A stretch of DNA of 64,000 nucleotides from Variovorax sp. OV700. Lineage in GTDB: Bacteria; Pseudomonadota; Gammaproteobacteria; Burkholderiales; Burkholderiaceae_C. The notes beneath the pieces were generated by a model. It saw only the letters and a program-made list of their open reading frames with translations, was not told the origin of the DNA and searched no databases. Positions 51,773 to 62,383 of the stretch are shown piece after piece; within the stretch, counting starts at the first letter, position 1; each line of letters starts with the position of its first letter. The position numbers and the translations under genes are program-made. The stretch covers positions 62,001-126,000 of the forward strand of contig NZ_FNDR01000008.1 in the NCBI RefSeq assembly GCF_900099805.1, in the 5' to 3' direction.

Positions 51773-52753
51773 ATGATTGCCTTTGTCCTGCGCCGCTTGA
51801 TCCAAGCCGTGATCGTCATGATCGCGGTCGCGTTCATCGCCTTTCTTCTCTTTCAATATGTAGGCGATCCCGTCGTCTTTCTGCTCGGCCAAGACGCCAA
51901 GCCTGAGCAGATCCGCGATCTGCGCGCCGCATTGGGGCTCGACCAGCCCTTCTTCGTGCAGTTCTGGCACTTTCTCGTCAACGCCGCACAAGGCGAATTC
52001 GGGCTGAGCCTGCGCCAGGGCGCGAAAGTCTCGCGCCTCATCGGCGAGCGCTTTCCGGCCACGCTCGAGCTCGCGCTCGTGGCCGCCGTGCTCGCCCTGT
52101 TCATCGGCATCCCGATGGGCGTCTACACCGCACTGCGCCGCGGCACTTTCCTTAGCCAGGTGTTCATGACCGTGTCGTTGCTCGGGGTGTCGCTTCCCAC
52201 CTTCTTGATCGGCATCCTGCTGATCCTCGTATTTGCCGTGCTGCTGGGCTGGTTCCCGAGTTTCGGGCGCGGAGAAACGGTGCAATTCGGCTGGTGGAGC
52301 AGCGGTCTTTTCCGGGCCGACGGGTGGCATCACATCATCCTGCCGGCCGTGACGCTCGCGATCTTTCAGCTGACCTTGATCATGCGTCTGGTGCGTGCGG
52401 AGATGCTCGAAGTCTTGCGCACCGACTACATCAAGTTTGCACGCGCCCGCGGCCTCACGAACCGGGCCATTCACTTCGGCCATGCGCTCAAGAACACGCT
52501 GGTGCCGGTGATGACCATCACTGGCCTGCAGCTCGGCGGCCTCATTGCCTTTGCCATCATCACCGAGTCGGTGTTCCAGTGGCCCGGCATGGGGCTGCTC
52601 TTCATCCAGGCCGTGACCTTTGCCGACGTTCCGGTGATGGCGGCGTACCTGTGCCTCATTGCCTTGATCTTCGTGGTGATCAATCTCGTGGTCGACCTGC
52701 TGTATTTCGTGGTCGACCCGAGGCTGCGAGTCGGCAAGGCGGGAGGACATTGA
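51773..52753 (+). CDS. Peptide-type ABC importer permease, DppB-like
   Basis: A 326-residue inner-membrane permease of the dipeptide/nickel class with six helices. The ATPase-contact loop reads LEVLRTDYIKFARARGLTNR. It is first in an operon coding a full peptide-type importer. It is followed after one base by an M20 hydrolase gene, which splits the permease pair. Substrate may be a peptide or an N-acyl amino acid. Confidence 0.92.
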   Translation: MIAFVLRRLIQAVIVMIAVAFIAFLLFQYVGDPVVFLLGQDAKPEQIRDLRAALGLDQPFFVQFWHFLVNAAQGEFGLSLRQGAKVSRLIGERFPATLELALVAAVLALFIGIPMGVYTALRRGTFLSQVFMTVSLLGVSLPTFLIGILLILVFAVLLGWFPSFGRGETVQFGWWSSGLFRADGWHHIILPAVTLAIFQLTLIMRLVRAEMLEVLRTDYIKFARARGLTNRAIHFGHALKNTLVPVMTITGLQLGGLIAFAIITESVFQWPGMGLLFIQAVTFADVPVMAAYLCLIALIFVVINLVVDLLYFVVDPRLRVGKAGGH

Positions 52754-52754
52754 G

Positions 52755-54023
52755 ATGACGGTTGCCACCGCAGCACCGCGATTGCAAGCCTCCGGACGGG
52801 CGTTTGCGCACATCGCGAGCTTCTATCCGGAAATCACGGCGTTTCGCCGTGACCTGCACGCCCACCCCGAGCTCGGTTTCGAAGAGATCTACACGGCCGG
52901 CCGCGTGCGCGAGGCGCTGCGTGCCTGCGGCGTCGACGAGATCCACGACGGCATCGGCAAGACCGGCGTGGTGGGCGTCATCCGCGGCAAGTCCACGGCC
53001 AGCAGGCGAATGATTGGCCTGCGCGCCGACATGGATGCGCTCCCCATGCGTGAAGACAACGACTTCGGCTGGCGCTCCGCGAACGACGGCCTGATGCACG
53101 GCTGCGGACACGACGGCCACACCGCCATGCTGGTCGGTGCCGCGCGCTACCTTGCCGAAACGCGCAGCTTCGACGGCACCGCGGTGCTGATCTTCCAGCC
53201 CGGCGAAGAAGGTTTTGCCGGCGCGCGCGTGATGATCGAAGACGGATTGTTCGACCGCTTTCCGGTGCAGTCGGTCTATGCGATGCACAACTGGCCCGGC
53301 ATGCCGGCCGGCACCGTGGGCATCAACCGCGGCGCCATGATGGCCGCGGCCGACCGCGTCACCATCGAGATCAAGGGCAAGGGCGGGCATGGCGCCCATG
53401 CTTACCAGACTATCGACCCGGTCGTGGTGGCCGCGCACATCATCACGGCCGCGCAAACCATCGTCTCGCGCAGCGTGCGGCCCATCGACGCGGCCGTCGT
53501 CAGCATCTGCGCGGTGCAGGCCGGCGACCTGGGCGCGATGAGCGTCATTCCGGGCGAGGCCACGCTCGTTGGCACCGTGCGCACCTTCAGCGCCCGCGTG
53601 CAGGCGCAGGTCGAGCAGCGCCTCGCCGAGCTGTGCACGGCCATCGCCTCGGGCTTCGGCGCCACCGCCACCATCAAGTACGAGCGCATCTATCCGGCCA
53701 CTATCAACACCGCCCCCGAGGCGATGTTCGCGGCCGATGTGGCCGAGTCGCTGGTAGGTGCTTCCAATGTCGACCGCAGCATGGAGCCCAGCATGGGCGC
53801 CGAAGATTTTTCATTCATGCTGCAGCAAAAGGCCGGTGCCTACCTGCGCATCGGCCAGGACGCGAGGAACGGCGCCTTCCTGCACAACAGCCGCTACGAC
53901 TTCAATGACGAGATCCTGCCGCTTGGCGCCGCATTGCATGCGGGGCTGATCGAGCAGGGCATGCCGCTGGCTGCTACCCGCAGCGAGCAGCCAAGGAAAG
54001 ACGCCGCTACCGTGGCGCCTTGA
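52755..54023 (+). CDS. M20 family metallopeptidase/amidohydrolase
   Basis: A 422-residue M20D hydrolase (hippurate hydrolase/aminoacylase type). Metal ligands and base: Cys117 and His119 (MHGCGHDGH), Glu151/Glu152 (QPGEEGFAGA), and the MHNWPGMPAG segment. It probably cleaves an amide or peptide brought in by the surrounding transporter. Encoded between the first permease and the receptor with almost no spacing, it is clearly part of the operon. Exact substrate unknown. Confidence 0.9.
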   Translation: MTVATAAPRLQASGRAFAHIASFYPEITAFRRDLHAHPELGFEEIYTAGRVREALRACGVDEIHDGIGKTGVVGVIRGKSTASRRMIGLRADMDALPMREDNDFGWRSANDGLMHGCGHDGHTAMLVGAARYLAETRSFDGTAVLIFQPGEEGFAGARVMIEDGLFDRFPVQSVYAMHNWPGMPAGTVGINRGAMMAAADRVTIEIKGKGGHGAHAYQTIDPVVVAAHIITAAQTIVSRSVRPIDAAVVSICAVQAGDLGAMSVIPGEATLVGTVRTFSARVQAQVEQRLAELCTAIASGFGATATIKYERIYPATINTAPEAMFAADVAESLVGASNVDRSMEPSMGAEDFSFMLQQKAGAYLRIGQDARNGAFLHNSRYDFNDEILPLGAALHAGLIEQGMPLAATRSEQPRKDAATVAP

Positions 54024-54057
54024 TGAATTTCCGATTCCAACCCGAGGAGTGTTCCCA

Positions 54058-55647
54058 ATGAGTTTCCAGAAGAAGAAGGCGGCCGCGGTCGCAGTTTTGT
54101 GCGTGCTGGGCGCTACCAGCCTCTTGGCCGGTGCGCAGACCATCCGCATCGCGAACCAGGGAGATGCGCTGTCGCTCGACCCGCATTCGCTCAATGAATC
54201 GCTGCAGCTCAGCACCACCGCCAACGTCTATGAAACGCTGGTCGGCCGCAACAAGGATCTGAGCGTTGCGCCACTGCTGGCCACCAGTTGGAAGCAGACC
54301 TCGCCCACCGTCTGGCGCTTCGAACTGCGCAAGAACGTCCAGTTCCACGACGGCACGCCTTTCACCGCCGACGACGTGCTCTTCAGCTTTGCCCGCGCCG
54401 CCGGCGAAGGCTCCGACATGAAGTCGAACACCACCGACATCAAGGAAGTGCGCAAGGTCGACGCCCACACCATCGAGATCGAGACCAAGGGTCCGTTCCC
54501 CATCCTTCCCGACGTCATCACCCAGCTCATGATCATGAGCAAGAAGTGGTGCGAAGAGAACAAGGCCGTCACCCCGGTCGACCGCCGCAAGGGCATCGAG
54601 AACACGGCCTCGTTCAAGGCCAACGGCACGGGCCCGTTCCGCGTGCGTGAGCGCCAGCCCAACGTGCGCACGGTGTTCGTCCGCAATCCCACCTACTGGG
54701 GCAAGATCGAAGGCAATGCGCAAGAGATCGTCTTCACGCCCATTGCCAACCCGGCCACCCGCGTCGCGGCCCTCGTGTCCGGCGAAATCGACGTGATGGA
54801 ACCCGTGCCGGTGCAGGACGTGGCGCGCATCAACGCCAGCCCCAATGCACGCGTCATTTCCGGTCCCGAGCTGCGCACCATCTTCCTGGGCATGGACCAG
54901 AAGCGCGACGAGCTGTTGTACTCGAGCGTCAAGGGCAAGAACCCGTTCAAGGACAAGCGGGTGCGCCAGGCCTTCTACCAGGCCATCGACATCGTCGGCA
55001 TCCAGCGCACCGTGATGCGCGGGGCCTCGCGTCCCACCGCCCTGATGGTGGGCCCCGGCATCAACGGCTGGACCGAAGCGCAGGACAAGCGCCTGCCCTA
55101 CGACGTCGAGGCTGCCAAGAAGCTGCTGGCCGAAGCCGGCTATCCGAGTGGCTTCGAGGTGACGATGAACTGCCCGAACGACCGCTACGTGAACGACGGC
55201 CAGATCTGCCAGAGCGTGGCTTCCAACCTCGCAAAGATCGGCGTCAAGATCAACCTCGCCGCGGAAACCAAGGGCACCTACTTCCCCAAGATCCTGCGCC
55301 GCGACACCAGCTTCTACCTGCTGGGCTGGACCCCGACCACCTACGACTCGCACAACGCGCTGACCGCGCTGACGGCATGCCCTGACGACAAGACCGGTGC
55401 CGGCCAGTTCAACCTGGGGGCCTACTGCAATCCCAAGGTGGACGAGCTGACCAAGAAGATCCAGTCGGAAACCGACAAGCCCAAGCGCGACGCGATGATC
55501 AAGGAAGCCTTCGAACTGCACGCCGCGGACGTCGGCCACCTGCCGCTGCATCAGCAGGCGCTCGCCTGGGGCGTCAGCAAGAAGGTGGCGCTGACGCAGA
55601 TGGCCGACAACTACATGCCCTTCAAGTGGATGAGCATCAAGCCGTGA
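54058..55647 (+). CDS. Peptide-type ABC importer receptor, DppA/OppA-like
   Basis: A 529-residue periplasmic receptor of the SBP_bac_5 class. A signal peptide ends near LLAGA-QTIR; FRLRKNVQFHDGTPFTADDV-type sequence (here LRKNVQFHDGTPFTADDV) and TGPFRVRERQPN are family marks. GAGGAG nine bases before ATG 54058 decides the start. It is followed by two hairpins, the second with a U-run. Confidence 0.92.
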   Translation: MSFQKKKAAAVAVLCVLGATSLLAGAQTIRIANQGDALSLDPHSLNESLQLSTTANVYETLVGRNKDLSVAPLLATSWKQTSPTVWRFELRKNVQFHDGTPFTADDVLFSFARAAGEGSDMKSNTTDIKEVRKVDAHTIEIETKGPFPILPDVITQLMIMSKKWCEENKAVTPVDRRKGIENTASFKANGTGPFRVRERQPNVRTVFVRNPTYWGKIEGNAQEIVFTPIANPATRVAALVSGEIDVMEPVPVQDVARINASPNARVISGPELRTIFLGMDQKRDELLYSSVKGKNPFKDKRVRQAFYQAIDIVGIQRTVMRGASRPTALMVGPGINGWTEAQDKRLPYDVEAAKKLLAEAGYPSGFEVTMNCPNDRYVNDGQICQSVASNLAKIGVKINLAAETKGTYFPKILRRDTSFYLLGWTPTTYDSHNALTALTACPDDKTGAGQFNLGAYCNPKVDELTKKIQSETDKPKRDAMIKEAFELHAADVGHLPLHQQALAWGVSKKVALTQMADNYMPFKWMSIKP

Positions 55648-55654
55648 TCCCGTC

Positions 55655-55723
55655 GGCCGCCCGCCGATGGGCGGCCTGAGTGGCTCGATCCTGGGCCCGC
55701 TTCTTGCGGGCCCATCCTTTTTT
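55655..55723 (+). terminator. Tandem hairpins with U-run between receptor and second permease genes
   Basis: GGCCGCCC-GCCGAT-GGGCGGCC lies just after the receptor stop (near 55655-55676). A second stem, GGGCCCGC (55693-55700) with GCGGGCCC (55706-55713), is followed by ATCC and six T. The second is a typical intrinsic terminator inside the operon and would lower the permease/ATPase message relative to the receptor. Confidence 0.8.
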
Positions 55724-55729
55724 CTCACG

Positions 55730-56641
55730 ATGAAAAAAACACTTGCCCGCTGGCTCGACAGCGATGTCGGCTACAGCTTTCGCACCTCGCCCGTCGCGAT
55801 GGCGGCGGCGCTCATTGCGCTGGCTTGCCTGTTCTGCGCGGTCTTTGCAGGATGGGTCTCGCCGCACAATCCGTTCGACCTTGCAACGCTCGAACTGGGC
55901 GATGCGCGCCTGCCGCCCGCGTGGAGCGCCGAAGGCTCCTCCAAATACCTGCTCGGCACCGACGACCAGGGCCGCGACATTCTCTCGGCCGTGATCTATG
56001 GCGCGCGCATCTCGCTGATCGTCGGCATCGTGTCGGTGATGCTGTCGATCACGGTCGGCGTGGTGCTCGGCCTGCTCGCCGGTTTTCTCGGCGGCTGGCT
56101 CGACTCGTTCCTCATGCGCCTGTGCGACGTGATGCTGTCGTTCCCGCCCATTCTGGTGGCGCTGCTCATCGCCGGTGTCGGCCGCGCGTTGTTCCCCAAT
56201 GCGCATGAGTCGTTGGCCTTCGGCGTGCTCATCATCTCCATCTCGCTGACCGGCTGGGTGCAGTACGCGCGCACGGTGCGCGGCTCCACGCTGGTGGAGC
56301 GCAACAAGGAATACGTGCAGGCCGCGCGCGTGACCGGCGTGGCGCCGCTGCGCATCATGCTGCGCCACGTGCTGCCCAACGTGATGGGGCCGGTGATGGT
56401 GCTCGCCACCATCCAGGTGGCAACGGCCATCATCACCGAGGCGACCTTGTCGTTCCTCGGCGTTGGCGTGCCGCCGACATCTCCTTCGCTGGGAACGCTG
56501 ATCAGCATCGGCAACCAGTACCTGTTCTCGGGCGAATGGTGGATCACCGTGTTCCCGGGCCTGATGCTGGTGCTGATCGCGCTCAGCGTGAACCTGCTCG
56601 GCGACTGGCTGCGCGATGCGCTGAACCCGCGCCTGCGCTGA
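55730..56641 (+). CDS. Peptide-type ABC importer permease, DppC-like
   Basis: A 303-residue permease of the DppC class with an extended periplasmic N-terminal part (LLGTDDQGRDILSAVIYGAR) and contact loop VERNKEYVQAARVTGVAPLR. ATG 55730 is chosen: an in-frame ATG at 55667 would place the intrinsic terminator inside the coding region, and the family N-terminus fits MKKTLARWLDSD. Confidence 0.92.
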   Translation: MKKTLARWLDSDVGYSFRTSPVAMAAALIALACLFCAVFAGWVSPHNPFDLATLELGDARLPPAWSAEGSSKYLLGTDDQGRDILSAVIYGARISLIVGIVSVMLSITVGVVLGLLAGFLGGWLDSFLMRLCDVMLSFPPILVALLIAGVGRALFPNAHESLAFGVLIISISLTGWVQYARTVRGSTLVERNKEYVQAARVTGVAPLRIMLRHVLPNVMGPVMVLATIQVATAIITEATLSFLGVGVPPTSPSLGTLISIGNQYLFSGEWWITVFPGLMLVLIALSVNLLGDWLRDALNPRLR

Positions 56642-56662
56642 AAGAAAAAGGACAACGCCACC

Positions 56663-57729
56663 ATGACGCTGCTCCAGGTCAAAAATCTCGTCGTCGAGTT
56701 TCCGCACCGCCGCGGCACGCTGCGTGCGCTCGACGGCATTTCATTCGACATCGCACCCGGCGAAATTTTGGGCGTGGTCGGTGAGTCGGGTGCGGGCAAG
56801 TCGCTCACCGGTGCGGCCATCATCGGCTTGCTCGAACCGCCGGGCCGCGTAGCCAGTGGGGAAATCATTCTCGAAGGCCAGCGCATCGACAACTTGGGTT
56901 TCGATGCAATGCGCCCCATCCGTGGCCGCAAGATCGGCGCGATCTTTCAAGACCCGCTGACTTCGCTGAACCCGCTCTACACCGTCGGCCGGCAGCTGGT
57001 GGAAACCATCCGCGCCCATCTGCCGGTGACTGACGCCGAGGCACGGCGCCGCGCCATCAGTCTGCTGCAGGACACCGGCATTCCGGCCGCCGAGCAGCGC
57101 ATCGACCATTTTCCGCACCAGTTTTCGGGCGGCATGCGCCAGCGCGTGGTGATTGCTCTGGCGCTCGCAGCCGAGCCCAAGCTCATCGTGGCCGACGAGC
57201 CGACCACCGCGCTCGACGTGTCGATCCAGGCACAGATCATCCAGCTGCTCAAGCGCATCTGCAAGGAGCGCGGGGCCGCGGTGATGCTGATCACGCACGA
57301 CATGGGCGTGATCGCCGAAACCTGCGACCGCGTGGCCGTGATGTACGCGGGCCGCATCGCCGAGATCGGCCCCGTGCACGAAGTGATCCACCAGCCGGCG
57401 CATCCCTACACCTCCGGCCTGATGGCGTCGATTCCCGACATGACGAGCGACCGCGAACGGCTCAACCAGATCGACGGTGCGATGCCGCGGCTCAATGCCA
57501 TTCCGAAGGGCTGTGCCTACAACCCGCGCTGCCCGCGCACCTTTGCACGCTGTTTGGACGAACGGCCCGAACTCATGCACGCGGGCGCCACGCGCGCCGC
57601 CTGCTGGCTGCACGACGCCGCCGATCCGCACCGAGGCCAGGCCGAACTCGCGGCGCGGCACCAGGATGCGCAGCGTGCCGGCGAACGCGCTACGCCCGAT
57701 GCAGCCGCACCGCTCGCCGAGGTGACCCG

Positions 57730-57733
<4 letters not shown>
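56663..57733 (+). CDS. Peptide-type ABC importer ATPase, DppD-like
   Basis: A 356-residue ATPase with Walker A GESGAGKS, signature FSGGMRQRVVIALAL, Walker B LIVADEPTTALD and the C-terminal oligopeptide-ATPase block GCAYNPRCPRTFARC, whose cysteines may bind an iron-sulfur cluster. Its last four bases overlap the next ATPase gene (ATGA). Confidence 0.93.
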
Positions 57734-58761
<1,028 letters not shown>

Positions 58762-58814
58762 AAAGCGTGCGCAAACGCACTGAGGCGCGCGGGAAACCGG
58801 TGCAGAGTGCGGTG

Positions 58815-59759
58815 ATGATGACGATGAAGAAGCCCCCACGCGCGGACGGCACAGACAGCAGCCACACGATTCGGCCGGAACTCGGCCGCCGAGGCTTTCT
58901 CATGGGCTCCGCGCTCGGGGCGACCGCAACGCTGGCCTCGCTGTGTTCGTTGCCGCACGCCGCCGCCGGTGCTCCTTCGCAGCGGATGCCGGCCATCTTC
59001 ATCGGCCACGGCTCGCCCATGAACGCGCTGGCCGACAACGCCTTCACGCGCCGGCTGTCCGCATGGGGCAGGGAGCTTCCGCGGCCCTCGGCGATCCTGA
59101 GCGTTTCAGCCCATTGGCTGAGCCGTGGCGCCACCGGCGTTGGAATGCAGGAGCGGCCGAAGACGATCCACGATTTCGGTGGCTTTCCGCAGGCGCTTTT
59201 CGACGTCGAGTATCCGGCGCCCGGCCATCCAACACTGGCGCGCGAAGCCTTGGGCGCGGTGCGGCAGACCTCGGTGATCGGCACGGAACAGTGGGGCCTG
59301 GACCACGGAACCTGGACAGTGCTCAAGCACCTCTACCCGAAGGCCGACATTCCCGTTTTCCAGCTCAGCATCGACTACGACAAGCCGGCGACTTTTCACT
59401 ATGCCGTCGGCCGTGACCTTGCGGCGCTGCGCGACAAGGGCGTGCTCGTGATGGGCAGCGGCAACGTGGTGCACAACCTCCGCGCCACAGACCGCGGCAC
59501 GCCCGATGGGCTCAGGGCCAGCCGGCCGTGGGCGCAATCGTTCGACGATGCAGTGAAGGCTGCGTTGGCGGGCCGGGACGACCGGGCACTGATCGCCTAC
59601 GAAAAGCTCGAAGGCGCCGCCACCGCGGTCGCCATGCCGGACCACTACTTTCCGTTTCTCTATGCGCTGGGTGCCGCCGGAGCGGGCGAACGCCCGAAGA
59701 CCGTCTACGAGGGCTTTCAGTCAGGCACGCTGAGCATGCGCTGCCTGCAATTTGGTTGA
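58815..59759 (+). CDS. DODA-type extradiol dioxygenase-like protein with twin-arginine signal
   Basis: A 314-residue protein of the class III extradiol/4,5-DOPA dioxygenase family (YgiD-like). Metal-site histidines are visible as His65 (GHGSPMN), His100 (SAHW), His164 (DHGTW) and His220 (NVVHN). Unlike the cytosolic relatives, it begins with GRRGFLMGSALGATATLASL, a twin-arginine signal. Four starts are close together (GTG 58812, ATG 58815, 58818, 58824). It lies 53 bases after the ABC operon on the same strand. Substrate unknown; some homologues are not oxygenases in vivo. Confidence 0.82.
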   Translation: MMTMKKPPRADGTDSSHTIRPELGRRGFLMGSALGATATLASLCSLPHAAAGAPSQRMPAIFIGHGSPMNALADNAFTRRLSAWGRELPRPSAILSVSAHWLSRGATGVGMQERPKTIHDFGGFPQALFDVEYPAPGHPTLAREALGAVRQTSVIGTEQWGLDHGTWTVLKHLYPKADIPVFQLSIDYDKPATFHYAVGRDLAALRDKGVLVMGSGNVVHNLRATDRGTPDGLRASRPWAQSFDDAVKAALAGRDDRALIAYEKLEGAATAVAMPDHYFPFLYALGAAGAGERPKTVYEGFQSGTLSMRCLQFG

Positions 59760-59763
59760 CGGC

Positions 59764-61227
59764 CTACTGCTCCTCGCCCCAGGAGAAGCCGTCGCGCGCA
59801 ATCATCGCGCTCGATGCGCTAGGGCCCCAGGTGCCTGCGGCGTACGGCCGCGGTCCGCCGTCAGACGCCCAGCTGTCGATCAGCGGCTCGACCCAGCGCC
59901 AGGCTTCTTCCTGCTCGTCGCTGCGCACGAACAGGTTCAACCGGCCGTCGATCACATCGAGCAGCAGCCGCTCGTAGGCGCCCACGCGTTCGGCGCCAAA
60001 GCGCTTGTCGAAGTCCAGGTCGAGCTGCACCGGCGCCAGCTGCGCGGCGCTGTGGCCGTTGCGCTGGCGGTTGTCCTGCGCCTGAGCGAGCATGTGAAGC
60101 TCCAGGCCGTCCTTGGGTTGGAGGTTGATCACCAGCTTGTTGACTGCCCCTGAAGGCGCGCGATAGATCGCGTGCGGCGTGGGCCTGAAGTTGACCTCGA
60201 TGCGCGCATCGCGCGACGCGAGCCGCTTGCCGGTGCGAATGTAGAGCGGCACGCCGGCCCACCGCCAGTTGGCGATTTCGGTGCGCAGCGCCACGAAGGT
60301 CTCGGTCCGGCTCTCGGGGTCGACACCGGGTTCGTCCCTGTAGCCCGGTACGCGCTCGCCGTAGGCAGTGCCCGCCGTGTACTGCCCGCGAATGGCATGC
60401 AAGCCCAGTGTTTCGGGCGTCCAGGGCTTGAGCGCGCGCAGCACCTTGAGCTTCTCGTCGCGGATGGCATCGGCATGCGAGTTGATCGGCGGCTCCATGC
60501 CGATGGCGCAGACCAGTTGCAGCGCATGGTTCTGCACCATGTCGCGCAGCGCGCCGGTCTGGTCGTAGAAGGCGCCTCGCTTCTCCACGCCCAGGTCTTC
60601 CGCAATGGTGATCTGGATGTTGGCGATGTGCTCGCGGCGCCAGATCGGCTCGAACAGCGCATTGCCGAAACGCATGGCAAACAGGTTCTGCACCGAAGGC
60701 TTGCCCAGGTAGTGGTCGATGCGGAAGACCTGCTTCTCCTCGAGCACCTTGCACACCGCGGCATTGATGGCGCGGTTGGACGCCAGGTCATGGCCCAGCG
60801 GCTTCTCGAGCACCACTCGCGTCGATGGGCCGTTGAGCCCCGCCGCGGCAATCTGCTCCACCACCTGGGTGAAGAGCGCCGGCGCCGTGGCCACGTACAT
60901 CACCACCGTGTCGGCGTTGCGCTGCTTCAGCAGGTCGGCAAGCCGCGTGTAGTCGGCCGGCTTGGACAGGTCCATGCGCAGGTAGTAGAGCATCGAGGCG
61001 AACTTCTCGAACTCTTCGGCGGACGGCCGCTTGGCGCCTTCGACCGCATTGAAGCGCGACTGGATCAGTTCGCGGTACTGGTCGTCCGAGAGGTCGTCCC
61101 GCGCCACGCCGACGATGCGTCCGTCTGGCGGCAGGCTGCCGTGCCTGAAGGCCTGGAACAGCGCGGGCATCAGCTTGCGCCATGCAAGGTCGCCAGTACC
61201 GCCGAACAGAACGAGATCGAAGCTCAT
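59764..61227 (-). CDS. zwf: Glucose-6-phosphate 1-dehydrogenase
   Basis: A 487-residue enzyme oxidising glucose-6-phosphate to the lactone. The nucleotide motif GGTGDLA is at 9-15, EKPLG at 141-145 and the substrate site RIDHYLGK at 169-176. AAGGAAA precedes ATG 61227. The pgl and edd genes are not adjacent. It is divergent from an iron importer across a gap with a GGTAC-TT-GTACC dyad. Confidence 0.95.
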   Translation of the reverse strand: MSFDLVLFGGTGDLAWRKLMPALFQAFRHGSLPPDGRIVGVARDDLSDDQYRELIQSRFNAVEGAKRPSAEEFEKFASMLYYLRMDLSKPADYTRLADLLKQRNADTVVMYVATAPALFTQVVEQIAAAGLNGPSTRVVLEKPLGHDLASNRAINAAVCKVLEEKQVFRIDHYLGKPSVQNLFAMRFGNALFEPIWRREHIANIQITIAEDLGVEKRGAFYDQTGALRDMVQNHALQLVCAIGMEPPINSHADAIRDEKLKVLRALKPWTPETLGLHAIRGQYTAGTAYGERVPGYRDEPGVDPESRTETFVALRTEIANWRWAGVPLYIRTGKRLASRDARIEVNFRPTPHAIYRAPSGAVNKLVINLQPKDGLELHMLAQAQDNRQRNGHSAAQLAPVQLDLDFDKRFGAERVGAYERLLLDVIDGRLNLFVRSDEQEEAWRWVEPLIDSWASDGGPRPYAAGTWGPSASSAMIARDGFSWGEEQ

Positions 61228-61369
61228 GAGTCGAATTTCCTTTTGTCTTGGTGCCGAGGGGCTCTCTGTTTCAACCGAATGGTACTTGTACCGATTCATG
61301 AAACCTGTACGAAAGCTACGCTCCACCCCGGCCGAGAGGCCTATTTTTGTTTGGAGGCGAGGTTTTCAC
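61228..61369. promoter_or_regulatory. Divergent region between zwf and the iron importer, with a dyad
   Basis: GGTACTTGTACC at 61281-61292 is a perfect inverted repeat, with outer AAT/ATT nearly symmetric. It lies 54 bases from zwf and 78 from the receptor gene and is a good operator candidate for either. TTGGAGGCGAGG before 61370 is the receptor's ribosome site. Confidence 0.5.
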
Positions 61370-62383
61370 ATGAAGAAGCTATTTGCTGCAGCAGCCTTGC
61401 TGGGTTTGTCGGCCGCTGCATCGGCCCAGGGCACCGTGAATGTCATCTGCTCGGTCCAGGCCGAATGGTGCAACGTGATTGCCACCGTGTATGCGCGCAC
61501 CACCGGCACCCGCATCAACATGTCGCTCAAGGGCTCGGGCGAGGCGCTGGCCCAGCTCATCGCCGAGAAGGACAACCCCAAGACCGATGTCTGGTTCGGT
61601 GGCACTGGCGATCCGCATCTGCAGGCGGCCGAACAAGGCCTCACGCTCGAATACAAGTCGCCCACGCTGGCGCAGCTCCATCCCTGGGCCCAGCAGCAGG
61701 CCAAGCAGTCGGGCTACAAGACCGTGGGCATCTACTCGGGGCCGCTGGGCTTCGGCTACAACCCCGAGCTGCTTGCCAAGAAGAAGCTGCCGGTGCCCAA
61801 GACGTGGGCCGACCTGCTCAAGCCCGAATACAAGGGTGATATCCAGGTGGCCAACCCTGCGTCGAGCGGAACTGCCTACACCATGATCGCCACGCTGGTG
61901 CAGCTCATGGGTGAAGACAAGGCCTTCGACTACCTGAAGGCGCTGCACAAGAACGTGGGGCAGTACACCCGCTCGGGCACCGGCCCCATCAAGGCGGTGG
62001 CGCGCGGCGAAACGGCGGTGTCGATCAGCTTCGTGCATGACGGCCCGGGCGAGAAGATGCAGGGTTTCCCGGTCGAGACCATCACGCCCAGCGATGGCAC
62101 CGGCGCGGAGATCGGCTCCATGAGCATCATCAAGGGCGCCCGCAACCTCGAGGCCGCAAAGAAGTTCTATGAATGGGCGCTGACGCCCAGCGCGCAGGAA
62201 CTCGGCGCCGCCAACAAGCAGTTCCAGCTGCCGAGCAACTCGACCGCCAAGCTCGATCCGCGCATCCCGGACTTCAAGAAGATCAAGTTCATCAATTACG
62301 ACTACGCCAAGTACGGCGCCAGCGCCGAGCGTCGGCGCCTGATTGCGCGCTGGGAAAAAGACGTCAACTCGCTGCCGCGCTAA
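61370..62383 (+). CDS. Ferric-iron-type ABC importer receptor, AfuA/FbpA-like
   Basis: A 337-residue periplasmic receptor with signal MKKLFAAAALLGLSAAASA. The mature part (QGTVNVICSVQAEWCNVIAT, DVWFGGTGDPHLQAAEQG) is of the SBP_bac_1/6 class used for Fe3+, thiamine, 2-aminoethylphosphonate or hexose phosphates. The tyrosine pair typical of Fe3+ receptors is not unambiguous (FINYDYAKYG near the end), so substrate stays open. The permease gene begins at the very next base after its stop. Confidence 0.85.
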   Translation: MKKLFAAAALLGLSAAASAQGTVNVICSVQAEWCNVIATVYARTTGTRINMSLKGSGEALAQLIAEKDNPKTDVWFGGTGDPHLQAAEQGLTLEYKSPTLAQLHPWAQQQAKQSGYKTVGIYSGPLGFGYNPELLAKKKLPVPKTWADLLKPEYKGDIQVANPASSGTAYTMIATLVQLMGEDKAFDYLKALHKNVGQYTRSGTGPIKAVARGETAVSISFVHDGPGEKMQGFPVETITPSDGTGAEIGSMSIIKGARNLEAAKKFYEWALTPSAQELGAANKQFQLPSNSTAKLDPRIPDFKKIKFINYDYAKYGASAERRRLIARWEKDVNSLPR

